A stretch of DNA of 64,000 nucleotides from Karstenula rhodostoma CBS 690.94 (lineage: Eukaryota > Ascomycota > Dothideomycetes > Pleosporales > Didymosphaeriaceae): assembly GCA_010093485.1 (NCBI GenBank), contig MU001509.1, positions 766,481 through 830,480 on the forward strand. Direction: 5' to 3'. Shown one piece after another: positions 47,399 through 59,233 of the stretch. The position numbers and the translations under genes are program-made. The notes under the pieces are model-generated. The model was given only the letters and a program-made list of their open reading frames with translations. It was not told the origin of the DNA and searched no databases. Within the stretch, counting starts at the first letter, position 1; every line of letters begins with the position of its first letter.

Positions 47399-48916
47399 AT
47401 GCACGATCTGCGACGCCAGGCCCTCGAGAGCGGGAAGACGGTGTCTCGCAAGGCCCGCTCCCGCGTCGTCTCTGGAGCAAACTCCAAATCCAATTCGGCG
47501 CTGAACTCGCCCGCCCAGTCGCGCGCAGCGTCCCGCAACCCCAGCCGCCACGGGTCCGACGAGGACGACTATCTCAGTGACGGCACCGCCTGGAGGTACG
47601 TTTTGCGCTCCTGCTCTCCATCTTTACTTTTTTGTGGGCTCCATCGCGGGGCGGTGACATCATCATGGTTTGGGTCTACGACGGTGCGCTAACTCCGCGC
47701 TCCTCCAGCACAAACTCCATCGAGGACATCCTCAACAGCGACGATGCCGACGTCCCCGCCGACGCCTGGAAGGCCGAGCTGCACAACCGCGTCGAGCAGA
47801 TTGTCGACCGCAAGCGCAGCAGCACCGAGGGCCGCGCCGAGAGCCTGAATGCATACGCCCACATCCTCATGGCGCGCTTCGCCAAAGACGACATCGAAAG
47901 CCGCACGGCCGAGCTCCTGCCGTCGATTCTGCGCAGCATCAAGGCCGAGACATCTGAGCGCGAGACAGTGACGGCGCTGCGAGGTAAGCATGGCCGCAAC
48001 GTGCGCTGCATGCGGCACAGCTGACGCCGAAATAGCTCTCGCCGTGACCATCGTCACGCTCGACTCGGATGACCTTTACGACTCGGCTGCCGACCTCCTC
48101 CGCCGCACCATATCCAACTCCGAGTCAACACAGGTCAAGATCGGTGCTATCCATGCACTGGGCACGGCCGCCTTCTTCGGCGGCACCTCCGAGGAGGAGC
48201 TCGAAGACAACATGGCCTTCTTCCTCGACATCATCGAGTCAGACGGCCTCTCCATCGACGCGCACGACGAGGGCTCCGTCGTCATCGCCGCCCTCGAAGA
48301 GTGGAGCCTCCTCGCCACGGCCCACGATGACCTCGAAGAAGCCACCGAGACCGCCATGGAAGCCTTCGTCGAGCAGCTCGAGTCCGCCGACGCGGGCGTC
48401 CAGGGCGCCGCGGGCGAGGCCATCGCCCTCCTCTACGAGAAGTCGTATACGCCGCTCGAGGACGACGAGGAGCCCGAGCCCGCCTCCGACCACGACCACG
48501 ACTCCGACGACGAGCCCCGCGGCGAGCAGAAACTCGTAAAGCGCTATACCGTGTACCGCCGGCAGGACCAGCTCCTGCACACGCTCGACGCCCTCGCCAA
48601 CGCGTCCTCGCGCCGCATCTCCAAGAAGGACCGCAAGACGCTGCACAGCACCTTCGCGGATATCCGCAACAGCGTCGAGAAGCCCACCCGCGGGCCGAAA
48701 TACAGCACCGCCATCGACCAGGAGACGGGCCGCGTGTACGGCGGCGGCCGCATGAAGGTCAAGATCAACCGCAGCTGCGAGGTGCGCATCGACCGGTGGT
48801 GGAAGCTGCAGCGGCTCAATGCCCTCAGGCGCGTGCTGCAGGCCGGGTTTACGCACCACTTTGACGAGAACGAGGCCGTGAGTCGGTGCTTGCCGTTTTC
48901 GATGAGCGGCCGGTAG
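47399..48916 (+). CDS. Interferon-related developmental regulator (IFRD) family protein
   Basis: 450 aa from exons 47399-47595, 47709-47983 and 48036-48916, phase-consistent. A basic Ser-rich N-terminus is followed by an armadillo-like helical IFRD domain (PF05004-type; EDILNSDDADVPADAWKAEL; ETVTALRALAVTIVTLDSDDLYDSAADLL; ALGTAAFFGGTSEEE), an acidic Asp/His stretch and an IFRD_C-like end (KINRSCEVRIDRWWKLQRLNALRRVL). Animal members act as transcriptional co-regulators, and related proteins are linked to ribosome biology; the role in fungi is poorly defined. The third exon is GC-rich at third codon positions, so all frames of both strands look open. Confidence 0.9.
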
Positions 48917-49383
48917 GGAGTTGGCATATTCTTAGCGTTTCTTGGGCGGACTTGTCTGGACGAAAAACGTTCGTAGAGGAGACCTAGAAGTAGAGACTTG
49001 TCATGCCTTGTCTTGTCTTGTCTTTTGGATCACAGCAAAGTAACGGTTTGTGTGGTCTGCTTTCGTATTGTTCTTGTAGCATCTAATACCCAGCATATTT
49101 GGCATCTCATATTGGAAGGAAATTGGAAGAAAACGCATGGTACATCAGGGTAGACCAGGCTGGTTAGGTTAGGTCATGTTATCATCTCAAGCATATAATT
49201 CATTGGCTTGTGTTAAGCGTCTTGATTTATGCTCGGGATCTGGTGTCTTGTAGCGTTTTGAATTAATCAAACATTGATTGACGTGTCGCTGTAGATGTAT
49301 GGGCCTCTCACTGCCTGACCGCCATCGTTCGTGCCTCTCCCGCTCATCAAGCATGAAATCACCCACCATTGCGTAGACTCCCC
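48917..49383. other. Convergent 3' region
   Basis: About 470 bp between the stops of the IFRD gene (+) and the cyclophilin gene (-). Short TCTTG repeats lie at about 49008-49024. No gene. Confidence 0.6.
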
Positions 49384-50868
49384 CTAGAAGTTAAACGCAT
49401 TCTTATACGCCTTCTTCTCCTTCTCCCTCCTCTCCCTAACCCTCCTCTTCACGCCCTCGAGCTCCTTCGTAATTGCCGCATCCCCCGGTGCATACTTGGC
49501 CGCAATCTCGAGATCCTTGACGGCCTCGTCATCATTCTTCTTCCCCACTCTCGCCTGGGCCCGGCGGAAATACGCCTTCGCCATATCCTTCTCACTAATC
49601 CCCTCAACATCGAGTGCCTTCCCAGCGCTCTCCGCCGCCTCAACGAACAGCCCGACCTTGTTCTGCAGCAACGCGGAATTGAGGTACAGCGACGTCTTGA
49701 GCGCGTTGAGCTGCTCGCCGAGCTCCTTCGGGTCCGAGTCGAGCAGCGTGGGGTACTCGTGCAGGTAGCGCAGGCCCTTCTGGTACTTTGCGATGCCGAG
49801 CTGCAGCGCGCCGGCCTTGAAGGCGGTGTTGCCGAGATCCTTGAGCGCGGTTGCGATGTCGACGATCTGTGCGCCGGTCCACTCTGCGTCTGCGGGCTTC
49901 TGGTCTTCGGGGAAGTCCTCGTAGGGGTCGCCGGTCTGGTCGGGCGTCTTTTCTGTGGCCTTGGTGTAGGCATCGCCGGTGAGTTCGCCGCAGTCTGCGT
50001 GGGGGATTAGTTAAGTCGCGTGAGACTGGAACGAGTGGAGAAGCGTACCGATGATGGTGGCGTCGTGCAAGGGCTTGTCGCCGCTCTGGGTCTTGAGGTT
50101 CTCGATTTCGCGGACAATACTCTTGCCGTTGATGACCTCTCCGAAAACAACGTGCTTGTTGTCGAGGTGCGGTGTGGGGACTGTTGTGACGAAGAACTGG
50201 GAGCCGTTGGTACCTGTTACGGGAATTAGCATCCGTTTTGAAGGATGTGATGTCCCTGCGCTCCATTCCCTTACTCCACTGTTCCTCTCAGACTCTCTTC
50301 CTAAATTTCACAAAACTTACCAGGTCCCGCGTTCGCCATGCTCAGCAAGAACGGCTTGTCGTGAATCTTTTCAAAGTTCTCGTCGTCGAACTTCTCCCCA
50401 TATATGCTCTCACCACCGGTGCCATTGCCCGCTGTAAAGTCTCCGCCCTGGATCATGAACTGTTTGATGACGCGATGGAAGCCCGAGCCCTTGTAGTGCA
50501 GCGGCACCCCGCTGGCGTTCGCGCCCTTCTCACCGGTGCAGAGCGCGCGGAAGTTCTCGGCCGTCTTGGGTACGACTGCGGTGGGTCAGCATCGTATGTG
50601 CTATGGTGGGGATAGATTTGTTGGGTCAATGTAGGAGGGGGGTCGGTGCGACGAAGATCGTGGGGGAACGTACTGTCATTGTACTGTGCGGCGTGTTAGC
50701 AGGGGCTCTGGTGGTGCAGGTGCTGTAGACTTACAAGCTCGAAGGCGACTCTGCCCTTCTTCACGCCGCCAATGGCAATGTCAAAGAAGACTCTCTGGCG
50801 CTCTGATTCTGATTAGCATTTCCGACAGCCTAATTGTAAGTCCCGTACTTACTGTTGCCTTCAGCCAT
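49384..50868 (-). CDS. cpr6: Peptidyl-prolyl cis-trans isomerase D (CYP40, Cpr6/7-like)
   Basis: 374-aa Hsp90 co-chaperone with prolyl isomerase activity. Exons: 50868-50853, 50802-50735, 50683-50674 (10-nt microexon), 50575-50321, 50213-50049, 49994-49384. All phases agree. An alternative acceptor 6 nt upstream (exon 2 from 50808) would add two residues. The cyclophilin domain is at 1-170, with [35 protein letters not shown] and GTNGSQFF. The position that is Trp in CypA (WLDGKHVVFG) is His here ([10 protein letters not shown]), as is usual for CYP40. The C-terminal ~200 residues form TPR helices ([50 protein letters not shown]). A heat-shock-element-like site lies about 180 bp upstream. Confidence 0.95.
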
Positions 50869-51037
50869 CTTCGCAGGAAGTGTGAAGTGTGAAGCTTATA
50901 GCGGGGTAAGGAGGGGATTGAAGCGGCTTTGCAGGCGCCTGGAAAGATTGTGCAGGCAGTTACTGAATAAGAGAGTAATTGGGGTTTACGATCTACAGTG
51001 GGGAGTGAGGCTGAAGTAAAAGCTACGGGAGCTGCCA

Positions 51038-51050
51038 GAAGTTTCCAGAG
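51038..51050. promoter_or_regulatory. Heat-shock-element-like site upstream of CYP40
   Basis: GAAgtTTCcaGAG: two perfect inverted nGAAn units and a third with one mismatch, in the canonical 5-bp spacing. It lies 170-182 bp upstream of the CYP40 start. CYP40 genes are commonly controlled by Hsf1, so the placement makes sense, but binding is inferred. Confidence 0.5.
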
Positions 51051-52028
51051 CTACTGCACCCCGCGTCTGTGCGCTTGCTGCGCACCTTTCGGTAGGATGG
51101 ACCAGATACTTGGCAATACGAATAAGGGATGCCGTTTCCTATGCCACAGCTGAATTCGACGTGCCAGTTCCAGATTGTATATACGATCACGCTGTCGCGT
51201 TTCCTCGTGACAACTCTCGAGCAGGTGGGCGGAGGGGCATCGCGGGGCAGTACCGACCTTGCCACACCAAGTTAGCGCCCAAAGCCCTGACACTCAAGCT
51301 CGCAGCCTTCCACAAGACAAGACATCTACGATGCAACGCCAATTCCTTGCCGTCGGTAATAACATTTTAGTGGAGTGAGATGGTGTTGCACGTACATCAC
51401 CTCGCTATTCAGAACCATATTGTCAGAGCAGGAGCACCTGGGCGAAGTAGATGGATGCATAAGTTGTGTAGTGTAGTAGATATACCCCATGCCAACACGC
51501 CATCGCTATACGCAAAAGCAATATAAATGCAGCGAATCCGCCCCTCCCCCCCATCCTAGCATCGCTCTCATGCGTAACAGAAAAGCAAAATCGTCATCGA
51601 GGTCTTGTCTCGTAAATCCAGAACCGACCTCCCTCCCGCTCCCGTGCGTAAAATGATAGACCGCTCGCAAAACGCCATCCCATGTCTGTAACAGTATAGC
51701 TTTTAGCCGTTGGTGGTGTCGACTCTCGCATGGGATATGTAAAAAGCACTGCAGTGCGGTGCGATGCTCGCTCGATAAGACGGCCTTCGTGGTGTGTGTA
51801 TGCTGGCAAACGACGGCGTAGAATGGCGTCGTGTGCCTTGTGGGTGAGCAAGTCGACCACATTTGTGATCTACTGTAGCGACGGGATTTTGATAGAATCC
51901 TGTCCAAGTCCCCGCAAACTCTACAGCTCACTCGCACTCTTCCTCCTCCTCAACTCCTTCTCCGTCAAACTCTTGGCCCTTTCCTTCTCTCCTTTAGAAA
52001 TATACCTCCCGGTAAACCAACCATCTAG
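51051..52028. other. No gene seen
   Basis: Promoter side of CYP40 and 3' flank of the RasGAP gene. The open frames here are short and without domains. Confidence 0.5.
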
Positions 52029-55000
52029 TCAGAAATCGGCAGCCTCGGCCCCGGCCCGTCCCCTCAGGCTTCCGTGGCTCGCATATTCACCCAGGGCACT
52101 ACCTCCACCTCTTCCAGCACCATAGTCGACCCGCTCTGCGCTCCAGTCTCGCTGATGCTCCTTCTCTTTATCCTTTTCTTTATCTTTATCTTTATCTTTA
52201 TCTTTATCCTTATCTTTCTCTTTGTCTTTCTCGTTGTCTTTATCTTTATGTTTGCCCTTGTCCTTGTCTTTGCGCTTGCGCTGGAAGGGAAGCACACCCC
52301 GGAAGCCGGACCGGTCTTTCTTTTCTTTGGTGTCTTTGTCCTTGGAGAAGGCGGGTAGTGCGGTAGTGTACTCTTCTTCGAGCATGCTGCCTGCGTCCGA
52401 GTTTTCGACGCTGTGACCACCGGCACTGCGGGGAGGGTGGGAGAATGCGCCTGAGCTGGCGAGGGCAGACGTGTTGATTTGAGCGTTGGGATTCGCGTGA
52501 CCGAAGGAGCCTGCTGAAGCAGATGGATGCGTGCGGGTCTGTGGGTAGGAGGGAGGTGGCGCCATGTGGAGGCCGTCGCTTGAGCCGGGGGGCGTTTCTT
52601 CGGTAGTGGAGGCTGAGGCGGAGGCATTGGCGGATGTTGACTGTGAGACTGAGTCGGGGAGTGACGGAGCATAGCCAGCGTTGCGAGGGACTTTTGGTGC
52701 TGAAAACGGACTGTTGACCGTGTTTGAAGCAAGGCTCGTCAAAGAACTTGCTGAAGCTGAGATGCTTGGATGTTGCTGGTGGCGCTTCCGTGGGATTCTT
52801 ACGGGCTTCATGGTAACTGGTGTGCTTGTCGAGGAGGAAAACGTCTGCTCATTAACAGCACCTGGCGACGTTGGCATGCTCTCCCTGCCATCATCTTTAG
52901 TGCCTACCCTGTTCTTGGTTGCAGCGCCTCTGCCCGAGTCCAAACTCGCAGAACCTTGCAGCTGCTCCACCAGTTCCTCCCACTTGACACTCAGAGATGA
53001 CGATGGTCGCTCCGCGCGCTCGGCGCGGTTCAGACAATCCGACGTGCGTTCTTTGAGCGCAACGCAGATCTGGTGGAACTTGAGCAAGTCACCGTCGGTG
53101 GTTTCGATGCTCGGCGCAGTGCTCTTTGTGTTTTCGAGCCAGAGATCCACAAGCGCAGCAAAGTTACGCGCATGATCGACGAGGTACGGCAACGATGGAA
53201 AGCCCTCTCGGGATGTTGGAGGAAGTCGTTGGAGTATAGCAAGCGGCGTGCTGTAAGACGGAGGTATTGGAGGTGATGGCGACGCCATCGAAGATATTGA
53301 GCATATGTTATCCAGATACGACTTGAATTCATGACGATGTGTTGTCAAGAACGCATTCATAGGCTCCATCCACGCCTCTTTAGTCCCGAACGAGGTCATG
53401 TTCGCCAGTCCCTGGAGAGATTTCGCGATGAGGGTCAAAGCTCGTCTGGCTCGTGGCTTGGGATGATCTGCTCGGGTGTCAGACTAGCAGCAGGTGCGGT
53501 TGAGAGTATTTGCCAACATACCTTTTAGTAGGCCAAAGAGCTTCGGGTTGAGGACGGCAGGCACGAAGAATCGTAAAAACAAGAAACCTGATACACTACT
53601 GTATTGGACAGTCCTCAAGAAGTCACCAAAGCGGTCATCAGCGCAAGCACGGATATGTCGGAAGATCAGCCTCAGCTCTTGAGGGCACCGAGAGACCGAG
53701 TTGTATATCGCTCGCCACAGATCCTCCGTGAGGTTGATCAGCCGTCGCCAGTTCCGGTCCAGTTCATGCTGAGATGTCACCTTATTGGGGTCCACCTCAC
53801 ATTCGGGATCCTTCTCGTTGATCTCCCTTAGCTTGTCGCTCAAAGTTTCTTCGAGGTACTCCTTGCCCAGGCGTTTCATGTGGAAGTCGAGTGATTTGGT
53901 CAATAGTGTGTTCCCGCGGAATAACAAGTTCGCTTCCAGCTTGGCGTTATTGTTCATATCTCTGACGAATAGCTCCCGGTCGATGTTCGATCCAAAATGT
54001 GTTTCGTTGGATTCGCTAGACCCAACTCGTTTGTTGAAGCGAAGTCGTGTAGCTGGAGACTCCTTGAGAGTGCCGTCGATCTCTTCTTCCACTAGAGCCA
54101 TGATCCAATCGCCAGCCTGACCGGAGACCTGGAAGATATTCAAGAGGTACTCGGACAGTCTTTTGAGCTCGTTCGGCACCATTTGCGCTAGTTGGAGGGT
54201 GAGGCCATTCGAGAAGCGATGCAAGAGCTCCGACATGGGCTGGTAGTCACGAGCCATGAGAATGACGCATTCTTCCGTGCTGACTTTCACGAGAACTTCT
54301 CCAACACTGTTGCCGTACATATTAACAAGGGGCCACCACTTTTCCATCTCTTGGTTTGGCCCCAAGTCATCGAGATATACGTCAGTCTTGCCACACGTTT
54401 GATCAAAAGATATGCCCGTGAATCCGCCCCCCGCATCGGAAGCAAAGGAATCTGAAGCTGTCGGAACTTCGTGGCCATGCTTGTCGCCACGTGAACTAGG
54501 AGGTCTCTTTTTCAATAGGAGCGAGGCCGTGGACAAGACAGCAGGAAGGTCGAGGAACTCAAATTCCTCTCGCCAAAACGGCGTATTGCCCTCCATCTTG
54601 ACCATCGTCCGCGCCCTAGTTTCTCCGTCCAGAAGAACTTCGACATAGTAGCCTCCAGCATTGTTAGAGTTTGAAGAACCGGGTCTCTGGGAGATATGCT
54701 GTATGTCGGCAACCTTTGGGCTGATGGGTGGCATCAGTCTTGCTTCAATAACGCGCACAAACAGCGACCTCTCCATGCGGAACATGTCTTTTGTCCCGAA
54801 CGTTGGTGATATGATGCCCTCCTCGTTCAGCTCACTTAGTGCAGGCTGCTTCGGTCCGTACAGCTGCGGTATAGTAAACGCGCGCAACAGCACTATCCAA
54901 ACCTCGTACAGCACGCGCGAATCTAGCGATAAAAAGATAGGTCGTAATAATGACATCGACGTGGACGTAGACGTATATTGCGGGTAAATGGCGATGCAGA

Positions 55001-56243
55001 ACTCGTTATCCAAAACAGACGGATCCAAACGCTGAACGGCGCAACGCGAAAGCTGAGATAGTTGTACAACGGACACCAATGTAACGTCTGTATCAGAGTA
55101 CAGTTTGAGTTCGCCGTTTTCTCTGAGCGTACAAGACACTCGTCGCCAACGTCGCGATCCGTGGCTCTGTATACGGTACGCTTGTGGCCGTGAGTGTCCA
55201 GATTTTGGCGTGCCGGTGTTGCTGTACGTCACACTGGTGTCCCAATAAATCATTTTACCAACCTTGATGATCGGCGCCTCTTTCAACAGTGATACCTCCG
55301 AGTGTCGTCTGCTGTCTGCCAAGCGCCGTTCCGCTACTAAAGGCGTCTGCGGCTTGGCCATCTTGTTGTGAATGCCCTTGGGACGAATCGGCTGCCAACA
55401 CATCAACGCCGCAAACCAAGAGTCGAACTCTTCTTGCGTGGGCGGACGCAAGTACACTTCTAGTTTCGAATTGTGGCCCACGACGTGGATATAGGCAGTG
55501 TAGGCTTCGGCATCATATGCGCTCTTCACGCGACAGCCCCGCAGATCTGGGATCAGAGTCCGGTGGTACGAATTGTCGCTTTTGGGCTCATACACCAGAC
55601 TCCCGGTCTCCTCGTTGATATAGCAGTAGGAGAGCGACCAAGGACTCGCCTCGCCCCGTCGGAATGCCAACATGCCTTGCATTTTCCCCTTGGTGGCACG
55701 CATTAATTTGAAGATCTTCCGAGCATCCGATGCCGGCACTGGCGACACCCACGAGTCTGGCTGCTGTGCATTGGGAGAGAGGTTGCCAGCCCGGCCCGTC
55801 GAACTTGCTGTGCGCGGGGGCGGCTGGTGGGCCGTGGGAGAGATGGTCGAGGGGTGGCCGATGGAAGTCACGACCGACTCCTCAATGCTCTGGAAGGTCG
55901 AAGACGCAGTGCTGCCTATGCGGTGTCGGCTCGGGACAGGCTTGTCTTTGACATTGCGGAAAGCGTATTCGGCTTCGGCGAGGGTTCGGGGGTTCCCAGT
56001 GCTTGTGCGGGACCGCGGGCGCGTCTGCGAGTCCTTGACATTGCTCAGAGCGTAGTCAGCATCGCTGTTGGAGTTTGCGCGAGCGACTAAGCTGCGCTGG
56101 TTGCTGGCGCTGGTGCGAGAGGAGAGGCTGTTGGAGCGAAACTGCGTCTCCTCGGGCGTTATAGCGCGGATGGTGACTCGCTCTTCTCGCTGGCGGTCGA
56201 TCGCCTCTGGAGCATCCTCTTCCCTGCGGCTCCGTCTATCCAT
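52029..56243 (-). CDS. bud2: RasGAP-domain protein, BUD2/CLA2-like
   Basis: 1386 aa from exons 56243-53522 and 53467-52029, with a 54-nt intron. It is predicted to stimulate GTP hydrolysis on a Ras/Rap-type GTPase (Bud1/Rsr1 for BUD2 proteins) in polarity and bud or hyphal site choice. Domains: disordered N-terminus; a PH-like domain at about 177-285; a second PH-like region at about 326-455; a C2-like domain at about 490-660 (FVRVIEARLMPPIS...YYVEVLLDGETRART); RasGAP at about 670-1010, with the arginine-finger motif LLFRGNTLLTKS (Arg776) and FLFLRFFVPAVLNP (887-900), completed by DHPKPRARRALTLIAKSLQGLANM after the intron. The C-terminus is Ser/Thr-rich, then has a ~50-residue Lys/Asp tract. 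The catalytic residues are intact. PH+C2+RasGAP at this size favours BUD2 over IRA-type GAPs. Confidence 0.9.
52158..52262. repeat. TTTATC/TTTGTC hexanucleotide-like repeat inside the RasGAP gene
   Basis: On the plus strand this reads as repeats of CTTTATC and related units. On the coding strand it encodes the Lys-Asp/Lys-Glu dipeptide tract near the C-terminus. It stays in frame. Confidence 0.85.
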
Positions 56244-56807
56244 GGTGGGCGTCTAAACGCCCTCTATCCTGCGCGCGCACGTAGCCGTCGCCCTGACCTA
56301 TAGCAACCGCTGTCTGCGTCGCGTTGGCATTGACACACGGCCGACCACGCAGCACCGTCACCGGAGGAGGGCTGAACAGCGTACGATGAGACAGGAGTGT
56401 GGTATTCCGATTCGCGTGGCGCATCGCATGCTCGTCGAGGGTCCTGCGGAGTGAGGGTCGAGCGCGCGGTGGGGGCGTCGTCGTCAAGGCAGTCTGAATG
56501 CAGCCTGAGGCATTACCGTGGCGGCGGGGCGTGTGGGTAAGCCGGTATGTCTGAGAGACGTTGAAAGGCGTCGAGGTTGCTCCCGTCTCGTAGCGGAGGC
56601 GTCCATGCACCCACACTGCCCCCAGCATCGATCAATCGGGACTTGGCACGGCACGTGACATTGCACAAGCCGTGGAGGCTGACAGCTTTTAGCGAGCTTG
56701 ACTTGTTGGCCATGTTCTCCGCAATCGAGCAACTGCTTTCTCTTAATCCTGTTCGAACCCAACGGTGGGCTTTAAATACTTCCTATCCTATTTCCTCATT
56801 AGCGGCT

Positions 56808-56922
56808 CGAACTGCGCGGGCTGTTCTGCTTATTAGATTCCGGGGTTTGGTAGTTCTACTTGTGCCCTTGCAAAACTGAAGCTTGTTCTATTCCCTTGGT
56901 AGGTCTTGGTACTCGGCTTAAC
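56808..56922 (-). pseudogene. Relic of the 513-aa zinc-finger gene (3' coding end)
   Basis: About 115 bp aligns with 13698-13821, the 3' coding end of the 513-aa gene. It includes an exact shared run GTAGGTCTTGGTACTCGGC. Read on the minus strand it gives AEYQDLPRE, a stop, then a CK..S...KPRNL.S...AVRA pattern, matching AEYQDLLRE...KPRNLMSKIVCAVRE of the intact gene. An internal stop and many substitutions mark it as dead. It lies between the RasGAP and MFS genes. Confidence 0.75.
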
Positions 56923-57144
56923 ATACAAAACTAGATTATATGTAATATTTCTATCTCTACTTACTCAAGTAGGCTAGTAGGCTGTAACTGCTAGCGATAA
57001 AGTATCTAGCTTTACTAGGATGTCCTACCGGTCTTAACGATGAATACCACAATCCGGGTGTATGTTCTACCATTATCGTACAGGTTTATAGAATGTAGTG
57101 TTACCAGAACTAGCTCTTCAACGTAACCTTACACTTTCCCTTCT

Positions 57145-59233
57145 TCACACCTCTAACTTTCCCTTCTCATCTAGCGCTGCGACTTCCCTCTCTCTCAATC
57201 GCTCTTCTCTTTCTGCGGCTTTCTTCATCTTATTATCCAGCTTCTCCCTGTCCTCACGCATCTGCCGGATAAGGGTGGACTTTTCACGGATCTTGTGGCC
57301 GTATCGATAGAAGACGAGGGGAATGGGGATCATGGCGAATTCTATAAGGGAGAGCATGGTAGCGGACCAGTGAGGGCCAAGGGATTTGTACCTAATCATG
57401 TGTGTTAGTACGATGGTGGCTTTACGGGATGATGACGACGTACATCGCAGGTCCAGCAAGCGGAAGAGTCCCGCCCATGGCACTTCGGAGGACGGCATTC
57501 CCCGCTAGAGCGCTCGCAGCATATATGCCATAGGAATGGACAAGATAGTTCGATGCGTAGATGAATACAGCGCAGTTCCCTGCACCGAATGGAATTCCAG
57601 CAATGATTGGGGCCACCCAATGTATGTCTGGCGTGCAGGTCCATGCGAAAATCATCTCGCCTACAGGTACGCAAACAGCAGCGATGCAGACCACACTGAC
57701 CATTGCCTCTGGTGGAGGCTTTCCGGTTGCAGGATCCGGCTTGTGCGAGTTGATGAGGCGTCGTAGAAGAGGCTCGGAGCAGATCGTGATCATACCTAAT
57801 TAGTAAAGTAAGTACTAGCCTGAGACCAGACTCAGAACTGATTATTCAAAATAACTCACCTCCAATGCCAATGCCGATATACCCGAGACCAGTAAGCCCA
57901 GGACTCCAGCCGCGAAGCTCACCGAAAACGATTGGATAGGACACGAAACAAAGGTAGAGGACGCCATATACAAGGGCAACATATACATTCCAGAAGATGC
58001 TAAATGTAGTATTAGCGTTGTCATCGAAATGAAACGATGGACAGACCAAATGGGTTCATTGACGCTCATTACCAGCGGACGATACAGATTCTCCTTCAAC
58101 AGTGGCCAGAACTTCTTCTTGTCATCGTAGCGCGAATGCCAGCGCTCTTCGCCGGTTTCTTTGCGCTTCTTTGCAGACTTGGTGCGTAAAAGCGCAGGCG
58201 CGTAAGTCTCCCCGATTGCTGCAATCCGTCAGCCCGGTGTCTCCTCCGTCAATGGAAAGACACACAGAACACCATGAGCCAGGACACCCCAGACCCAATC
58301 ATTACAACCCAATTTGTCCAGCGCCAGCCCATGTACTGAAATACAAAGCCACCGACCAAGGGGCCTACCACAGGCCCATTCATCGGCCCTATCGACCAGA
58401 CAGAAAATGCAAGCGCGCGATAGTCGTCGCTGACAATGTCAGACACCGTCCCTGGCGCGTTGGAAATCATTGCTGCACCGGCGAAGGCACCAAAGAACCG
58501 CACGGCGAGAATAGTGGCGAGATTCTGTGCCAAGGCACATGGGATGATCAGAACGACAAACATAGCAACCGCGATCAGATAGACTGGGCGTCGTCCGTAC
58601 ATTTCGCTGAGGGGCGCAAGTATAACGGATCCGAGGGCAAGGCCGGCCAGATATGTCGTCAAGCCGAGCACTAAATCGGTCTTGGATTCGACGTCGAAGG
58701 TAATCAACATGCCAGGGATACCAGAAGTATATGACGTAGAATACATAACCACGACCAGTCTACAATAATAAGGTCCAAAGTTAGTGGAATGGTCAAAAAT
58801 CAAGGGAGTTGTGTCAAAGTAGGTGTTTCAGCTTATTGCGTGACCGAAGTCTGACATTTCCAGACAGTAGCGACAGCAGAAGAAGAGGCATGGCGTACGT
58901 AGAAAAGCTCATGAAGAAGATAACCATGCACTTTTTCGGCATACTCCAGTCTTGCGGGCTCTCACCCTCTTGAAAGTCAATCTCGAAGCGTGGGTCCGTG
59001 GTCATGTTCGTTGTTACTGTAGTAATGTGCGCCAGTGATTTTTCATGCTCCTCTAGTCCAGCATTGCGGCTCAAAGTCTGTTGAATTGACTGAACCTCTT
59101 CCTCGGAGCTGAGCGAGTCTGTCGATATCGAGGATACCGATGTCCGACCATGCTCAACATCCAAAGCGGCCTCGGCCTTCTTCTCCCTCTCTTTTTTGGA
59201 GGCATTCGCCCCGGCGTTCTTGTGTGTAGACAT
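57145..59233 (-). CDS. MFS transporter, DHA1-type drug:H+ antiporter family
   Basis: 579-aa plasma-membrane proton-coupled carrier. Exons: 59233-58899, 58759-58266, 58218-58047, 57999-57860, 57795-57444, 57391-57145, all in phase. A ~95-residue hydrophilic N-terminus (Ser/Glu-rich) is followed by about 12 membrane segments. Landmarks are FMSFSTLVVVMYSTSY (TM1), the loop motif GSVILAPLSEMYGRRPVYLIA (the DHA1 signature G...D/E.YGRRP), RFFGAFAGAAMISNAPGTVSDI, the TM5 antiporter-like motif GPMNGPVVGPLVGGFVFQYMGWRW, the central loop ETYAPALLRTKSAKKRKETGEERW, NEPICIFWNVYVALVYG and PLAGPAMYKSLGPHWSATMLSL. The C-terminus is a charged helix. The substrate is unknown; it could be a polyamine, an azole-like drug or a metabolite. 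One donor, before exon 4, is a non-consensus GTCTGT. Confidence 0.92.

Noticed and set aside
48239..48859. 206-aa minus-strand frame
   Set aside because: Shadow of the GC-rich third exon of the IFRD gene.
52074..52358. Hydrophobic Ile/Phe-rich plus-strand frame
   Set aside because: It is the mirror of the Lys-Asp repeat in the RasGAP coding exon.
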